Under the pieces are notes generated by a model. It was not told the DNA's origin. It saw only the letters and a program-made list of their open reading frames with translations, and made no database searches. Positions 53,507 to 62,287 of a DNA stretch of 64,000 bases are shown piece by piece. The DNA is taken from assembly GCF_002097715.1 (NCBI RefSeq), contig NZ_CP020738.1:620001-684000 (forward strand), written 5' to 3'. The translations under genes and the position numbers were made by a program. Numbering within the stretch: position 1 is the first letter of the stretch; each line of letters opens with the position of its first letter. The DNA is from Burkholderia ubonensis subsp. mesacidophila (GTDB taxonomy: Bacteria; Pseudomonadota; Gammaproteobacteria; Burkholderiales; Burkholderiaceae).

Positions 53507-55330
53507 CTATTCCGCGTGGCCCGCGTGTCGTTCGCCGGTCGCGAACGCCACCTGCGTCCCGTCCAGCGGAATCTGCACCGACACGGTCGTGCCCTTGCCG
53601 CGCGCGGTATCGATGCGCAACGTTCCGCCGACCAGATACGCGCGCTCGCGCAGCCCGACCAGCCCGAACGAGCTGGGCTTGCGCGGGTCGCCGGGATCGA
53701 AGCCGGCGCCGTCGTCGCGGATCGTCAGCACGATGTCGTCGTCGCCGCACGCGAGCTCCACGTCCACCTGCGAGGCGGCCGCATGGCGCGCGACGTTCGC
53801 CAGCGCTTCCTGCGCGATGCGGAACACGGCCGTCGCATACGGTTCCGCGAGGTTCTGCTCGGGCGGGTCGACGTGCAGCGTGCAGCCGATGCCGTGCCGC
53901 TGCCGGAAGTTCTGCACGAGCCACTGCATCGCCGGGGCGAAGCCGAGATCGTCGAGCATCAGCGGTCGGAGATCCGACGCGATGCGCCGCGTCGCGGCCA
54001 CCGCGCCGCGCGCGAGCCCGTGCATCGCCGCGATCTTGCGCGCGAGCTGCGCATCGTCTTGCGGCACGCTGTCGATCAGCCATTCGAGATCGTTCTTCAG
54101 CGTCGCGAGCGTCTGCGCGAGTTCGTCGTGCAGCTCGCGCGCGATGCGGCGCTGCTCCGCCTCGCGCGCGCTCGCGCTGATCGCCGAGATCTCCCGCAGT
54201 TCCTCGCGCGACGCCTGCAAGGCCCGCTCCGCGCGCACGCGTTCCTCGACCTCGCGCCGCAGGTCGCGGTTCGACGCGCTCAACTGCGCGGTGCGCGCGG
54301 CGACGCGCTGCTCGAGGCGTTCGTTCGCGTCGTTCAGCTCCGCGGTCTTTTGCAGCACGAGCTGATGCTCGTGCCGCTCGCCGGTGAGCGCGCGCGCCGT
54401 GCGCGCATGCAGCCGGCCGTTCTCGAACAGCAGCGCGAACAGCACGAGGCTCGAGGCGATGAGCCCGTACGAGCGCCCCGCGTAGAAACCGAGATCGAAA
54501 CGGCCATGATTCAGCATCGCCGACAGCGCGATGTCGAACAGCCACGCGACCGTCACGATCGTCACCCACAGATCGAGCACCGAGTGGCGGCGACGGCGCC
54601 GCCACATCAACCCGAGCGCGAACAGGTTCAGCGTCCAGACGGCCACGACCGGGCTCAACAGCGGCTCGACCATCAGGTTGCCGTGCATCATGCGCGGCAG
54701 GTAGTCGTGGCCCGCGGTCGCGAGCAGGGTGAGCGCGACGGTCGCCAGCACGGTCGCGACGACGCAGCCCGCGATCGGGATCGCCGCGTGACGGGCCGGC
54801 TGCGGCGGCGTGCGCGGGGCGTCGCGCAGCAGCGCATAGCACGCGACCACGAGCGGGAAGCCGCCGTGCCAGAACATGTAGAGCCACGCGGTCGTCTGTT
54901 CGCCCGCGTGCAGCAGGCCGGTCGGCGCGAACAGGCCCGGGAAGGTCAGCATGTGCACGCCGGCCATGAAGCCCGTGAACAGGTAGCCGGCCGCGAGCGC
55001 CAGCAGCGCCCGCTCGCGCAGGATCGCGTACTGGCCGAGCAGCAGGCCGGCCGTCACCATGTCGTTGACGAGGATCGCCGTCTGATAGACCGGGATGAAC
55101 CCCCATTCCTGCGCGAGCCGCATCTTTGCGAACGGCGCCAGCGCGACGAAGATCGCCGCCGAGAGGATCACGGTCGCGAGCGCGAGCTGGCGCTCGCGCC
55201 GCTCCGGCCGCAGCGACGACATGAACATGTGCGACGTATCCGTATCGGCGTCGCGCGTCGCGGCCTGCGTCGGGGCCGGCGGGTCGTCCGGCCGCGTGGG
55301 GCCGGGTTTGGGCGTCACGGCGTGCGTCAT
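53507..55330 (-). CDS. MASE4-domain histidine kinase (NarL-type partner)
   Basis: A 607-residue inner-membrane kinase. Residues 48-305 form about eight helices of the MASE4 sensor type (AILVNDMVTAGLLLGQYAIL, LTFPGLFAPTGLLHAGEQTT). A coiled coil (about 320-385) leads to the HisKA_3 domain with His401 (RRIARELHDELAQTLATLKN). The ATPase domain has RIAQEALANVARHA, IRDDGAGFD and FGLVGLRERAYLVGG. Its ATG sits in the stop codon of the upstream LuxR-type regulator (ATGA). MASE4 senses an unknown membrane or small-molecule signal. Confidence 0.9.
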   Translation of the reverse strand: MTHAVTPKPGPTRPDDPPAPTQAATRDADTDTSHMFMSSLRPERRERQLALATVILSAAIFVALAPFAKMRLAQEWGFIPVYQTAILVNDMVTAGLLLGQYAILRERALLALAAGYLFTGFMAGVHMLTFPGLFAPTGLLHAGEQTTAWLYMFWHGGFPLVVACYALLRDAPRTPPQPARHAAIPIAGCVVATVLATVALTLLATAGHDYLPRMMHGNLMVEPLLSPVVAVWTLNLFALGLMWRRRRRHSVLDLWVTIVTVAWLFDIALSAMLNHGRFDLGFYAGRSYGLIASSLVLFALLFENGRLHARTARALTGERHEHQLVLQKTAELNDANERLEQRVAARTAQLSASNRDLRREVEERVRAERALQASREELREISAISASAREAEQRRIARELHDELAQTLATLKNDLEWLIDSVPQDDAQLARKIAAMHGLARGAVAATRRIASDLRPLMLDDLGFAPAMQWLVQNFRQRHGIGCTLHVDPPEQNLAEPYATAVFRIAQEALANVARHAAASQVDVELACGDDDIVLTIRDDGAGFDPGDPRKPSSFGLVGLRERAYLVGGTLRIDTARGKGTTVSVQIPLDGTQVAFATGERHAGHAE

Positions 55331-55974
55331 GCGTCGTCCAGGTCGATGCCGAGGCCGTGGCGCACCGCATAGCGGATCAGCGCCGCGTCGTGCGGCAGGT
55401 CCATCTTCTCGAGAATGCGCATTTTGTAAGTGCTGACCGTCTTCGCGCTGAGGCCGAGCACGCTCGCGATTTGCGCGATGGTCTGGCCCGCGACGATGCG
55501 GCGCATCACGTCGAATTCGCGCGCGGACAGCCGTTCGTGCAGCGGTGTCTCGACCGGCGCATGCAGGGTCCGGGCCAGGCTTTCCGCCGCCGACGGGCTC
55601 ACGTAGACGCCGCCCGACGCCACCTTGCCGACCGCCGCGACCAGCTCGGCGGTTGCGCTGTCCTTCGTCAGGTAGCCGGTCGCGCCGGCCTTGAACGCGC
55701 GCGCCGCGTACTGCTCCTCCGTGTGCATCGTGAGCACGAGCGTGCGCAGCGTCGGCGCGTGGATCTTGATCAGCTTGAGGAGCTCGATGCCGGTCGGCGC
55801 GGGCATCGAGAGGTCGAGCAGCAGCACGTCGGCCGCGCCGCGTTCGGCCAGCGCGAGCGTGGTCGGGCCGTCGCAGGCTTCGCCGACGATTTCGAAGCCG
55901 CCGGCCGTCTCGAGTATGTGACGCAGCCCGTCTCGCATGACTGCGTGGTCGTCGGCCAGTATCACCTTGATCAT
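55327..55974 (-). CDS. NarL/FixJ-family response regulator
   Basis: A 215-residue regulator. The receiver shows ADDHAVMRDGL, phospho-acceptor Asp54 (VLLLDLSMPAPTG) and TKDSATAELVAAV. The LuxR-type helix-turn-helix (about 145-205) reads LSAREFDVMRRIVAGQTIAQ then LGLSAKTVSTYKMRIL. The ATG at 55972-55974 follows AAGAGGACCGCTCC. It is translated together with the MASE4 kinase through a 4-bp overlap. Confidence 0.92.
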   Translation of the reverse strand: MIKVILADDHAVMRDGLRHILETAGGFEIVGEACDGPTTLALAERGAADVLLLDLSMPAPTGIELLKLIKIHAPTLRTLVLTMHTEEQYAARAFKAGATGYLTKDSATAELVAAVGKVASGGVYVSPSAAESLARTLHAPVETPLHERLSAREFDVMRRIVAGQTIAQIASVLGLSAKTVSTYKMRILEKMDLPHDAALIRYAVRHGLGIDLDDA

Positions 55975-56338
55975 GGAGCGGTCCTCTTGGCGGGATGACG
56001 CTTCGGCGCACGATGGCGCGTGTCGTGCAGACGGCATTGCCTGACGGCCGGGGCGCGCGACGCCGGTGCGCCGGCCGTTCTTCCGATCAATATATTCCGC
56101 CTGACCGGAAAACGGTACTCGTCGGAGAAATTTTCTGCGACGCAGCACACGAAATCGGTACCAGGACTAAATAATCGGCGCGTGGTGGTGGTTTAATCAT
56201 CTGATGAAATGCCGGGCCATTTGATGTGGCGCCGCCCGTGCACCTCCTTCGGCGGCGCCGGCGTCAGGTGTCGCGGCCCGTGTCGATTCGGGGCTACACT
56301 GGTCCGATGCCGACCCCATCCTCCGAGGAGAGCCGTCG
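55975..56338. other. intergenic region between divergent regulator and HEXXH-protein genes
   Basis: About 360 bp, A+T-richer around 56090-56215. It contains a perfect 11-bp palindrome TCATCTGATGA at 56197-56207. No gene was recognised; promoters for both directions should lie here. Confidence 0.4.
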
Positions 56339-56791
56339 ATGATCGATCTTGCCGCCATCCTGCCGAGCGCATTGCCCGCCGCCGTCGCGTGGGCGGAAGC
56401 GCAGGCGGCCCGCGGGCTCGCGCAGGGCGCGCCGCTGACGCCGGCGCTCGCCGCCGATGCGCGCACGGTCGGCGTCGCGCAGCCGGAGCGGATCCGCGTC
56501 GTCAGCGCCGCGCAGCTGCCGTTTCCCGACGAGCCGGCGCTCGCCGCGATCGCACGCGAAGCCGGGCTGCTGTCGCCGGGCACGACCGGCCTGACGCTCG
56601 GTCACGCGGTGTTCGTGCTGCAGGGGCACGACACGCGCCGGCTTCTCACCCACGAATTCCGCCATGTGCACCAGTACGAAGCCGCCGGGTCGATCGGCGC
56701 GTTTCTCGCGCGCTATCTGCACGAGATCGCGACGCTCGGCTATGACGCCGCGCCGCTCGAGGCGGATGCGCGGCGGCACGAGATCGGCTGA
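56339..56791 (+). CDS. minimal HEXXH metallopeptidase-like protein
   Basis: A 150-residue soluble protein. The core carries RLLTHEFRHVHQYEAAGSIG, giving H105-E106-x-x-H109 plus a second His at 111 in a helix. It is followed by FLARYLHEIATLGYDAAPLE, a plausible third-ligand helix (Glu/His). This is the layout of very small zinc peptidases. No signal peptide is seen. The ATG at 56339 lies after GAGGAGAGCCGTCG. No specific family can be named; related proteins are often listed as hypothetical. Confidence 0.6.
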   Translation: MIDLAAILPSALPAAVAWAEAQAARGLAQGAPLTPALAADARTVGVAQPERIRVVSAAQLPFPDEPALAAIAREAGLLSPGTTGLTLGHAVFVLQGHDTRRLLTHEFRHVHQYEAAGSIGAFLARYLHEIATLGYDAAPLEADARRHEIG

Positions 56792-56908
56792 CGCACCGGC
56801 ACGGCGCGACGGCGTGCACACCGTCATGACCCGGACAGCCGCAACGGCGGCGGATGCCCCGCGCCGCCGGCGCGCGTGCGGCGGGGCCGCCTCCCGACAG
56901 GACCGGCG

Positions 56909-58924
56909 ATGAGCGCAACGATCCATGCGTGGCTCGGCGCCGTCGGCGCGCATCCGGCGCTCGTGCTCGTCATCGTGTTCGCGACCGCGTGCGCCGAAGC
57001 GATCGCGCTGATCGGCACGGTGGTGCCGGCCGGCGCGGTGATGTTCGCGGCGGGCGCGCTGATCGGCGCGGGCGCGCTCGACGGCTGGATCACGATCGGC
57101 GTCGCGGCCGCCGGCGCGGTGGTCGGCGACGGGATCAGCTACGAGCTCGGCCGGCGTTACCGCAGCGAGGTCCGCAAGTGGTGGGCGCGCAGGGGGCTCG
57201 CCGCGTCGTACGAACGCGGCGAGCAGTTCGTGCTGCGCCACGGCATGAAGAGCATCGCGCTCGCGCGCTTCCTCGCGCCGGTGCGTGCGGTCGTGCCGGT
57301 CGTCGTCGGCTGTGCGTCCCTGCCGCGCCGCTCGTTCTATCCGACGAACATCGCGTCGGCGCTCGTGTGGGCGCCGGTGCATGTCGCGCCGGGCATCGCG
57401 TTCGGTGCGTCGGCCGCGCTGGCCGACGCGGTCAGCACGCGGGTCGCCGCGATCCTGCTGGTCGTCGCCGCGCTGGTCGCGGCCGTGTGGTTCGGCGTGC
57501 GGGTCGCGCTGCGGCGCGGCGTGCCGCTGTTGCGCCGCGCGGCGGCCGCAGTCGTGCGCGCGTGCGCGCATCGCTGGCCGGCCATCGCCGTGCGGCTGCG
57601 CAGGCTGACCGCCCGCGTGCGCCGGCTGCCCGGCGCGGTCCCGATGCTCGCGCTCCTGTTCGTCGGCAGCGTCTGGCTGTTCGCCGGCGTCGTGGAGGAC
57701 GTCATCGCGAACGATCCGCTGATGCGCGCCGACACCGCGCTATACGCGTTCCTGCAGAACCTGCGCACGCCGCCGGTCGACGCGGCGATGCGTGCGGTCG
57801 TGGTGCTGAACGGCCGCGACGTCGGCCTGATCGTCGCGGCCGCGTTCCTGGTCTGGCTGATGATCCACCGCTGCTGGCTGACGGCCGCGTGGTGGATCGC
57901 GGCGGTCGGCGTCGCGGTCGTGCTCGTGCCGCCGTTCGGCGTCGCACCGAACGGCGGCACGCCAGCAACCTTCGCGCCCGGCGGCGCGCATGCGCCGCTG
58001 CCGGACGCCGACGCGGCGTTCGCGATCCTCGTGAGCGGCTGCATGGGCTGGGTGCTGACGCGCGGGCGCGCGGTGCTGTGGCGCAACGGCGTCGCGATGG
58101 CGATCATGCTGTGGATCGTGCTCGGCGGCTTCGCGCGGCTGTATCTCGGCAATGCGTGGCTGTCCGGGCTGCTCGGCGGCTGGAGCCTCGGGCTCGCGTG
58201 GTTCGCGTTGCTCGCCGGCGTCTATGCGTTCGGGCACGTGCGCGACGAGGTCCAGCCGAAGGGCGCGCTCGTCGCCGTCGTCGTGGTGCTCGCGACGGCC
58301 GGCGTGTGGACGATTCCGGCGGCGTGGCGGGCCGACCGGGACCAGCGCGCGCATGCGCGGGTGGTCGCGATGACGGTCGATCAGTGGATGGACGGCGGCT
58401 GGCAGTCCGTGCCGGCGCGGCGCACCGAGATCAGCGGCGATCGCGAGGAATTCCTGCCGCTGCAGTGGTGCGCGTCGTCCGACACGCTCGACCGGCATCT
58501 CGCGCAGGCCGGCTGGCAGCGCGCGACGCCGTGGTCCGGGCAGACCGCGCTGCGCTGGCTGCTGCCGCAGACGCCGGCCGACGCGCTGCCGGTGCTGCCG
58601 CGCTATTCGCAGGGCGTGGACACGCGGCGCGTGTTCGTGCGCGTCGAGCCCGGGCAGCCGAGCCGCCGGCTCGTGCTGCGGCTGTGGCGCTATCCGTACG
58701 TGCTGCAGGATGCGCAGGGCACGCGGGCGCTGTGGTACGGCGCGCTGTATCGCGAAACGCTGCACCGTCCGGTGGGGCTGATGACGATCGTGAGCAGCGC
58801 GACGATCGACGGCGCCGCGGACATCGCGCAGGCGCTCGCGGTCGACGCGAAGATCGTGCATCCGCCGGCGGGTGCCAGCTCGGCGCCCGCGGACGTGCTG
58901 CTGGTGTGGATGGTGATGCCGTGA
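56909..58924 (+). CDS. DedA - PAP2-like - LssY C-terminal fusion membrane protein
   Basis: A 671-residue inner-membrane protein. Residues 1-200 are a DedA-type domain (LIGTVVPAGAVMFAAGALIG, GDGISYELGRRY, RFLAPVRAVVPVVVG). Residues 245-440 are a PAP2-like membrane phosphatase domain. Residues about 480-671 are an LssY-type C-terminal domain (RVEPGQPSRRLVLRLWRYPY). In the PAP2 part the motif expected as R-x5-H-x3-D reads Arg410 with Ala416 and Gly420, so the catalytic His and Asp are missing. The ATG at 56909 opens directly into DedA. A lipid-handling rather than phosphatase role is inferred. Confidence 0.82.
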   Translation: MSATIHAWLGAVGAHPALVLVIVFATACAEAIALIGTVVPAGAVMFAAGALIGAGALDGWITIGVAAAGAVVGDGISYELGRRYRSEVRKWWARRGLAASYERGEQFVLRHGMKSIALARFLAPVRAVVPVVVGCASLPRRSFYPTNIASALVWAPVHVAPGIAFGASAALADAVSTRVAAILLVVAALVAAVWFGVRVALRRGVPLLRRAAAAVVRACAHRWPAIAVRLRRLTARVRRLPGAVPMLALLFVGSVWLFAGVVEDVIANDPLMRADTALYAFLQNLRTPPVDAAMRAVVVLNGRDVGLIVAAAFLVWLMIHRCWLTAAWWIAAVGVAVVLVPPFGVAPNGGTPATFAPGGAHAPLPDADAAFAILVSGCMGWVLTRGRAVLWRNGVAMAIMLWIVLGGFARLYLGNAWLSGLLGGWSLGLAWFALLAGVYAFGHVRDEVQPKGALVAVVVVLATAGVWTIPAAWRADRDQRAHARVVAMTVDQWMDGGWQSVPARRTEISGDREEFLPLQWCASSDTLDRHLAQAGWQRATPWSGQTALRWLLPQTPADALPVLPRYSQGVDTRRVFVRVEPGQPSRRLVLRLWRYPYVLQDAQGTRALWYGALYRETLHRPVGLMTIVSSATIDGAADIAQALAVDAKIVHPPAGASSAPADVLLVWMVMP

Positions 58925-58939
58925 TCGTGCGTGTGTCGC

Positions 58940-59269
58940 TTACGTGCGCGGGTGCTGTTCCGGTTCGACGGACAGGCGCAGGCCGACCGTCTTGAGCACG
59001 GCGATCAGGGTTTTCAGCGTCGGGTTGCCGTTGGGCGACAGCGCGCGATAGAGCGCTTCGCGGCTGATGCCGGCCTGCGCCGCGACGGCGCCGAGGCCGC
59101 CATAGGCTTCGGCGACGGTGCGCAGCGCGAGCAGGCCGCCTGCGCGGTTGTCGGGATCGTCGAGCGATGCCATGGCCGCCTTCAGGTATTCGACGGCGAG
59201 TTCGCGGTCCGCGCGCAGTTCGGCGAGTTCCGCGTCGTGGTGCGGCACCGCGCCTTTGAGTTTGCTCAT
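58940..59269 (-). CDS. HigA-like antitoxin (HTH addiction-module antidote)
   Basis: A 109-residue protein. After an N-terminal helical part, the helix-turn-helix reads VAEAYGGLGAVAAQAGISRE then ALYRALSPNGNPTLKTLIAV. This is the pattern of the addiction-module antidote family paired with Gp49-like toxins. The ATG at 59267-59269 lies after GGAGGCAGGG and overlaps the toxin stop by 4 bp. It ends 15 bp from the convergent DedA-fusion gene. Confidence 0.85.
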   Translation of the reverse strand: MSKLKGAVPHHDAELAELRADRELAVEYLKAAMASLDDPDNRAGGLLALRTVAEAYGGLGAVAAQAGISREALYRALSPNGNPTLKTLIAVLKTVGLRLSVEPEQHPRT

Positions 59270-59598
59270 CCCTGCCTCCGTTTCCATTCTGACCAGAGTG
59301 CCTTCGCGTACCGGATGTCGGCCGCCTGGCTGTCCTTGTCGCCGCCGCTCAACAGCAGCACCAGCGTGTCGCCGTGCCGGCCGCAATACGCGCGGTATCC
59401 GGCGCCGACATGGACGCGCAGCTCGATCACGCCTTCGCCGACCGGCCTGCAATCGCCGAAGTTGCCCATCTGGACCTGACGCAGGCGAACGCGAATCCGC
59501 GCCTGGGCGACCTTGTCGCGCACGGCAACCAGCCATTCGGTAAGCGGCTCGTGGCCGTCATCGCATCGATAGCGAAGGAGTTCGACGACAGGTGGCAC
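59266..59598 (-). CDS. HigB/RelE-superfamily toxin (Gp49-like)
   Basis: A 110-residue toxin starting at a GTG (59596-59598; VPPVVELLRYRCDDGHEPLT). The core RIRVRLRQVQMGNFGDCRPV and GVIELRVHVGAGYRAYCGRH then LLLSGGDKDSQAADI match the RelE-like killer family of this antidote. Such toxins cleave mRNA on ribosomes. The start has no good ribosome site. Directly upstream lies the partly symmetrical TGTAGTTTATAAGTTACA, so a leaderless or tightly autoregulated transcript is possible. Confidence 0.85.
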   Translation of the reverse strand: MPPVVELLRYRCDDGHEPLTEWLVAVRDKVAQARIRVRLRQVQMGNFGDCRPVGEGVIELRVHVGAGYRAYCGRHGDTLVLLLSGGDKDSQAADIRYAKALWSEWKRRQG

Positions 59599-59616
59599 TG
59601 TAACTTATAAACTACA
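59599..59616. promoter_or_regulatory. candidate HigBA promoter/operator
   Basis: On the minus strand TGTAGTTTATAAGTTACA reads TGTA-TTATAA-TACA symmetrically (14 of 18 positions). It lies immediately upstream of the toxin GTG and includes a TATAAG-like -10. Its position suits autorepression by the antitoxin complex. Confidence 0.35.
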
Positions 59617-59836
59617 AAAAGAGAAATGAAAGCGGAGTGGATGTCGCGGCTTGCCGGGCGAATTGACGGAGGGCGCATAGCGAGCCGCAAAGAAAAAGAC
59701 GCCGCAGCCCGAGGGCATGCAGCGCCTTTCGTTCGGAGTCTCAAGCAGTGAAACCCGTTACCCGGACGAGATCGATTCTTTCATCCGCTACTGACGGCAC
59801 GCTATTGGCCGAACGGGCAACGTGGTCATGTCGTCG

Positions 59837-62287
59837 TCACGACACCGCGACCACCCGTTCCCGCGCGAATCCCGCGAGCGTGCGCAGCGCCTCGCGCGCC
59901 GAGCGCAGGTAGAACGACTGCAGGTGGAACACGTGCCAGCGCGCCGCGTGGACCTCGAGACGGCACGGCACGCCGCACGCGAGCGCGTGCGCCGCGAGCC
60001 GCTGCGCGTCCGACAGCAGCACTTCCTGGTCGCCGGCCTGGATCAGCATCGGCGGCAGGCCGCGCAGGTCGACGTCGAGCGGGCCGCGCGTCGCGGCCGC
60101 GCCGGCGCCGTGATACCAGCGCAACCCCTGTTCGAGCCAGCCGCGCCGGATCATCGGATCGTCGCCGCGACGCGACGCCAGCGTGTCGCCGCCGAGCGCC
60201 GCGTCGGTGACGGGCGAGATCAGCAGCAGCGCGGCCGGTGCGGGCTCGCCCCGGTCGCGCAACGTGATCGCGAGCGCCAGCGCGAGCGCGCCGCCCGCCG
60301 AATCGCCGGCGACGACGATGCGCGCCGGCGCGTAGCCCTGCGCGCGCAACGCCGCATACGCGGCCAGCGCATCGTCGAGCGCGGCGGGGTGAGGATGTTC
60401 GGGCGCGAGCCGGTAATCGGGCGTCCACACCGCCATCCCCGCTTCGTCGGCGAGCCGCGTCGTCACGCCGCGGTGCGTGCCGGGCCCGCCGAGGCAGAAG
60501 GCGCCGCCGTGCAGATAGAGGATCGCGCCGCCGGCGTCGCCGCGCTTCGGTGCAATCACTTCGGTCGGCACGCCGCCGGCCGAGGCGCGATAGCGGATCA
60601 CGCCGCCGATGCCCGGCATCAGCGGCGACAGCAGCCCGACGACGCGCCGCTGGAGCCCGACGCCGAACGGCGGCCCGATCAGCGAGCGGAAGCCGACCCG
60701 CAGGAAGCCGCGCAGGAAGCCCGCGTTCAGCGCTTCCAGCGCGCCGTTCGGCGCGGCGACGGCGATGCCGCCCGCGCGTCCGGCCGCCCCCGGCAGCGCG
60801 GTCGAGAAGCGATACGCGGCGAGCCCGGAGAAGCGCGTGAGCCAGCGGTACGACAGCGTGAAGCCGGGCCAGTTGGTGCTGTTGTGGCCGGACGCGTCGA
60901 CATACCAGCTCTTGCAGCCGCTCCACACCGAGCCCGCGAGGCGCTGCTGGACCTGCACGTTGAACCGCCGGTAGCGCTGCGCGTCGACGTCGATCGCGGT
61001 CGCGCCCGCGCGCCGCATCGCGCGCACGCAGCGCATCACGTGCGCGATCTGGCTCTCGAGCATGTAGACGATCGAGTTGTGGCCGAGATTGGTGTTCGGG
61101 CCGTACAGCATGAAGAAATTCGGAAAGCCCGGCACGGTCATCCCGAGATACGCCTGCGCACCGCGCCGCCACGCGTCGTTCAGGTCGAGCCCGTCGCGGC
61201 CGGTGATGCGCATCGGCGACAGGAATTCGGTCGCCGCGAAGCCGGTGCCGTAGACGATCGCGTCGACCGGGTGATGCGTGCCGTCGGCGGTCTCGATGCC
61301 GTGCTCGGTCACGCGGCGGATGCCTTGCGTGACGAGTTCGACGTTGTCCTTGCTCATCGTGGCCAGATAGTCGTTCGACAGCAGGAGCCGCTTGCAGCCG
61401 ATCGGGTAGTCGGGCGTGAGCTGCTCGCGCAGCGCCGCGTCGGGCACCTGCCGCGCGAGCAGCTTGAAGAACGGCCGGCCGACCGCGAACTTCATCAGCC
61501 CGTTGAAGCGCGTGAACGCGAGCGCGCGCGATTCGTAGCGGACGTAGATCGCTGCGCGATGCAGCTTCATCGCCCACGGCAGCCGCCGGAACAGCGCCCG
61601 CTCCCACGGCCGGTAGGCGCGATCCGGGCGCGGCATCAGGTACGCGGGCGAGCGCTGGAACACCGTCAGCGTCTTCACGGCATCGGCGATCGCCGGCACG
61701 AACTGGATCGCCGACGCGCCCGTGCCGACCACCGCGACGCGCTTGCCGGCAAGCGGATAGCCGTGGTCCCAGTGCGCGGAATGGAACGCGCGGCCGCGGA
61801 AGGTCTCCATGCCGGGCAGGTTCGGCAGCGCGGGACGGCTCAACTGCCCGGTGCCGCTGACGAGCAGCGCGGCGCTCAGCGTCGTGCCGTCCGTCAGCGT
61901 GACGCGCCACAGCGCGTTCGGCTCGTCGTAGCGCGCGTGCGCGACTTCCGCGCCGAAGCGCAGGTGCCGCGCGAGGCCGTACTTGCGCGCGCAGTGCCGC
62001 AGGTACGCGTGGATTTCCGGCTGCCGCGCGAACATGCGCGACCAGCCGGGATTCGGCTCGAACGAGAACGAGTACAAATGCGAGGGCACGTCGCACGCGG
62101 CGCCCGGATAGCTGTTGTCGCGCCAGACGCCGCCGACGTCGTGCGTGCGCTCGAGGATCACGAAGTCGTGCACGCCGGCGCGCCGCAGCGCGATCGCCAT
62201 GCCGATGCCGGCGAAGCCCGCGCCGACGACGATGGCGGCGAGCGGCGGGGTGGTGTCGTCGAGGGCGGCGAAATCAGACGATCGCAT
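59837..62287 (-). CDS. Baeyer-Villiger monooxygenase fused to an alpha/beta hydrolase
   Basis: An 816-residue two-domain enzyme. Residues 1-500 are a flavin monooxygenase: FAD motif VVGAGFAGIGMA (about 20-31), the Baeyer-Villiger fingerprint FRGRAFHSAHWD (163-174), NADPH motif VVGTGASAIQF (about 187-197) and YGTGFAATEFL. Residues about 560-816 are a hormone-sensitive-lipase-type hydrolase: oxyanion motif HGGAFCLGG (593-601), nucleophile Ser663 in GDSAGG, and a late His in RWHVFHLQSF. Oxidation of a ketone to an ester followed by hydrolysis in one polypeptide is the natural reading. The ATG at 62285-62287 follows AAGGAGACCCGCG and overlaps the GMC gene by 14 bp. Confidence 0.9.
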   Translation of the reverse strand: MRSSDFAALDDTTPPLAAIVVGAGFAGIGMAIALRRAGVHDFVILERTHDVGGVWRDNSYPGAACDVPSHLYSFSFEPNPGWSRMFARQPEIHAYLRHCARKYGLARHLRFGAEVAHARYDEPNALWRVTLTDGTTLSAALLVSGTGQLSRPALPNLPGMETFRGRAFHSAHWDHGYPLAGKRVAVVGTGASAIQFVPAIADAVKTLTVFQRSPAYLMPRPDRAYRPWERALFRRLPWAMKLHRAAIYVRYESRALAFTRFNGLMKFAVGRPFFKLLARQVPDAALREQLTPDYPIGCKRLLLSNDYLATMSKDNVELVTQGIRRVTEHGIETADGTHHPVDAIVYGTGFAATEFLSPMRITGRDGLDLNDAWRRGAQAYLGMTVPGFPNFFMLYGPNTNLGHNSIVYMLESQIAHVMRCVRAMRRAGATAIDVDAQRYRRFNVQVQQRLAGSVWSGCKSWYVDASGHNSTNWPGFTLSYRWLTRFSGLAAYRFSTALPGAAGRAGGIAVAAPNGALEALNAGFLRGFLRVGFRSLIGPPFGVGLQRRVVGLLSPLMPGIGGVIRYRASAGGVPTEVIAPKRGDAGGAILYLHGGAFCLGGPGTHRGVTTRLADEAGMAVWTPDYRLAPEHPHPAALDDALAAYAALRAQGYAPARIVVAGDSAGGALALALAITLRDRGEPAPAALLLISPVTDAALGGDTLASRRGDDPMIRRGWLEQGLRWYHGAGAAATRGPLDVDLRGLPPMLIQAGDQEVLLSDAQRLAAHALACGVPCRLEVHAARWHVFHLQSFYLRSAREALRTLAGFARERVVAVS

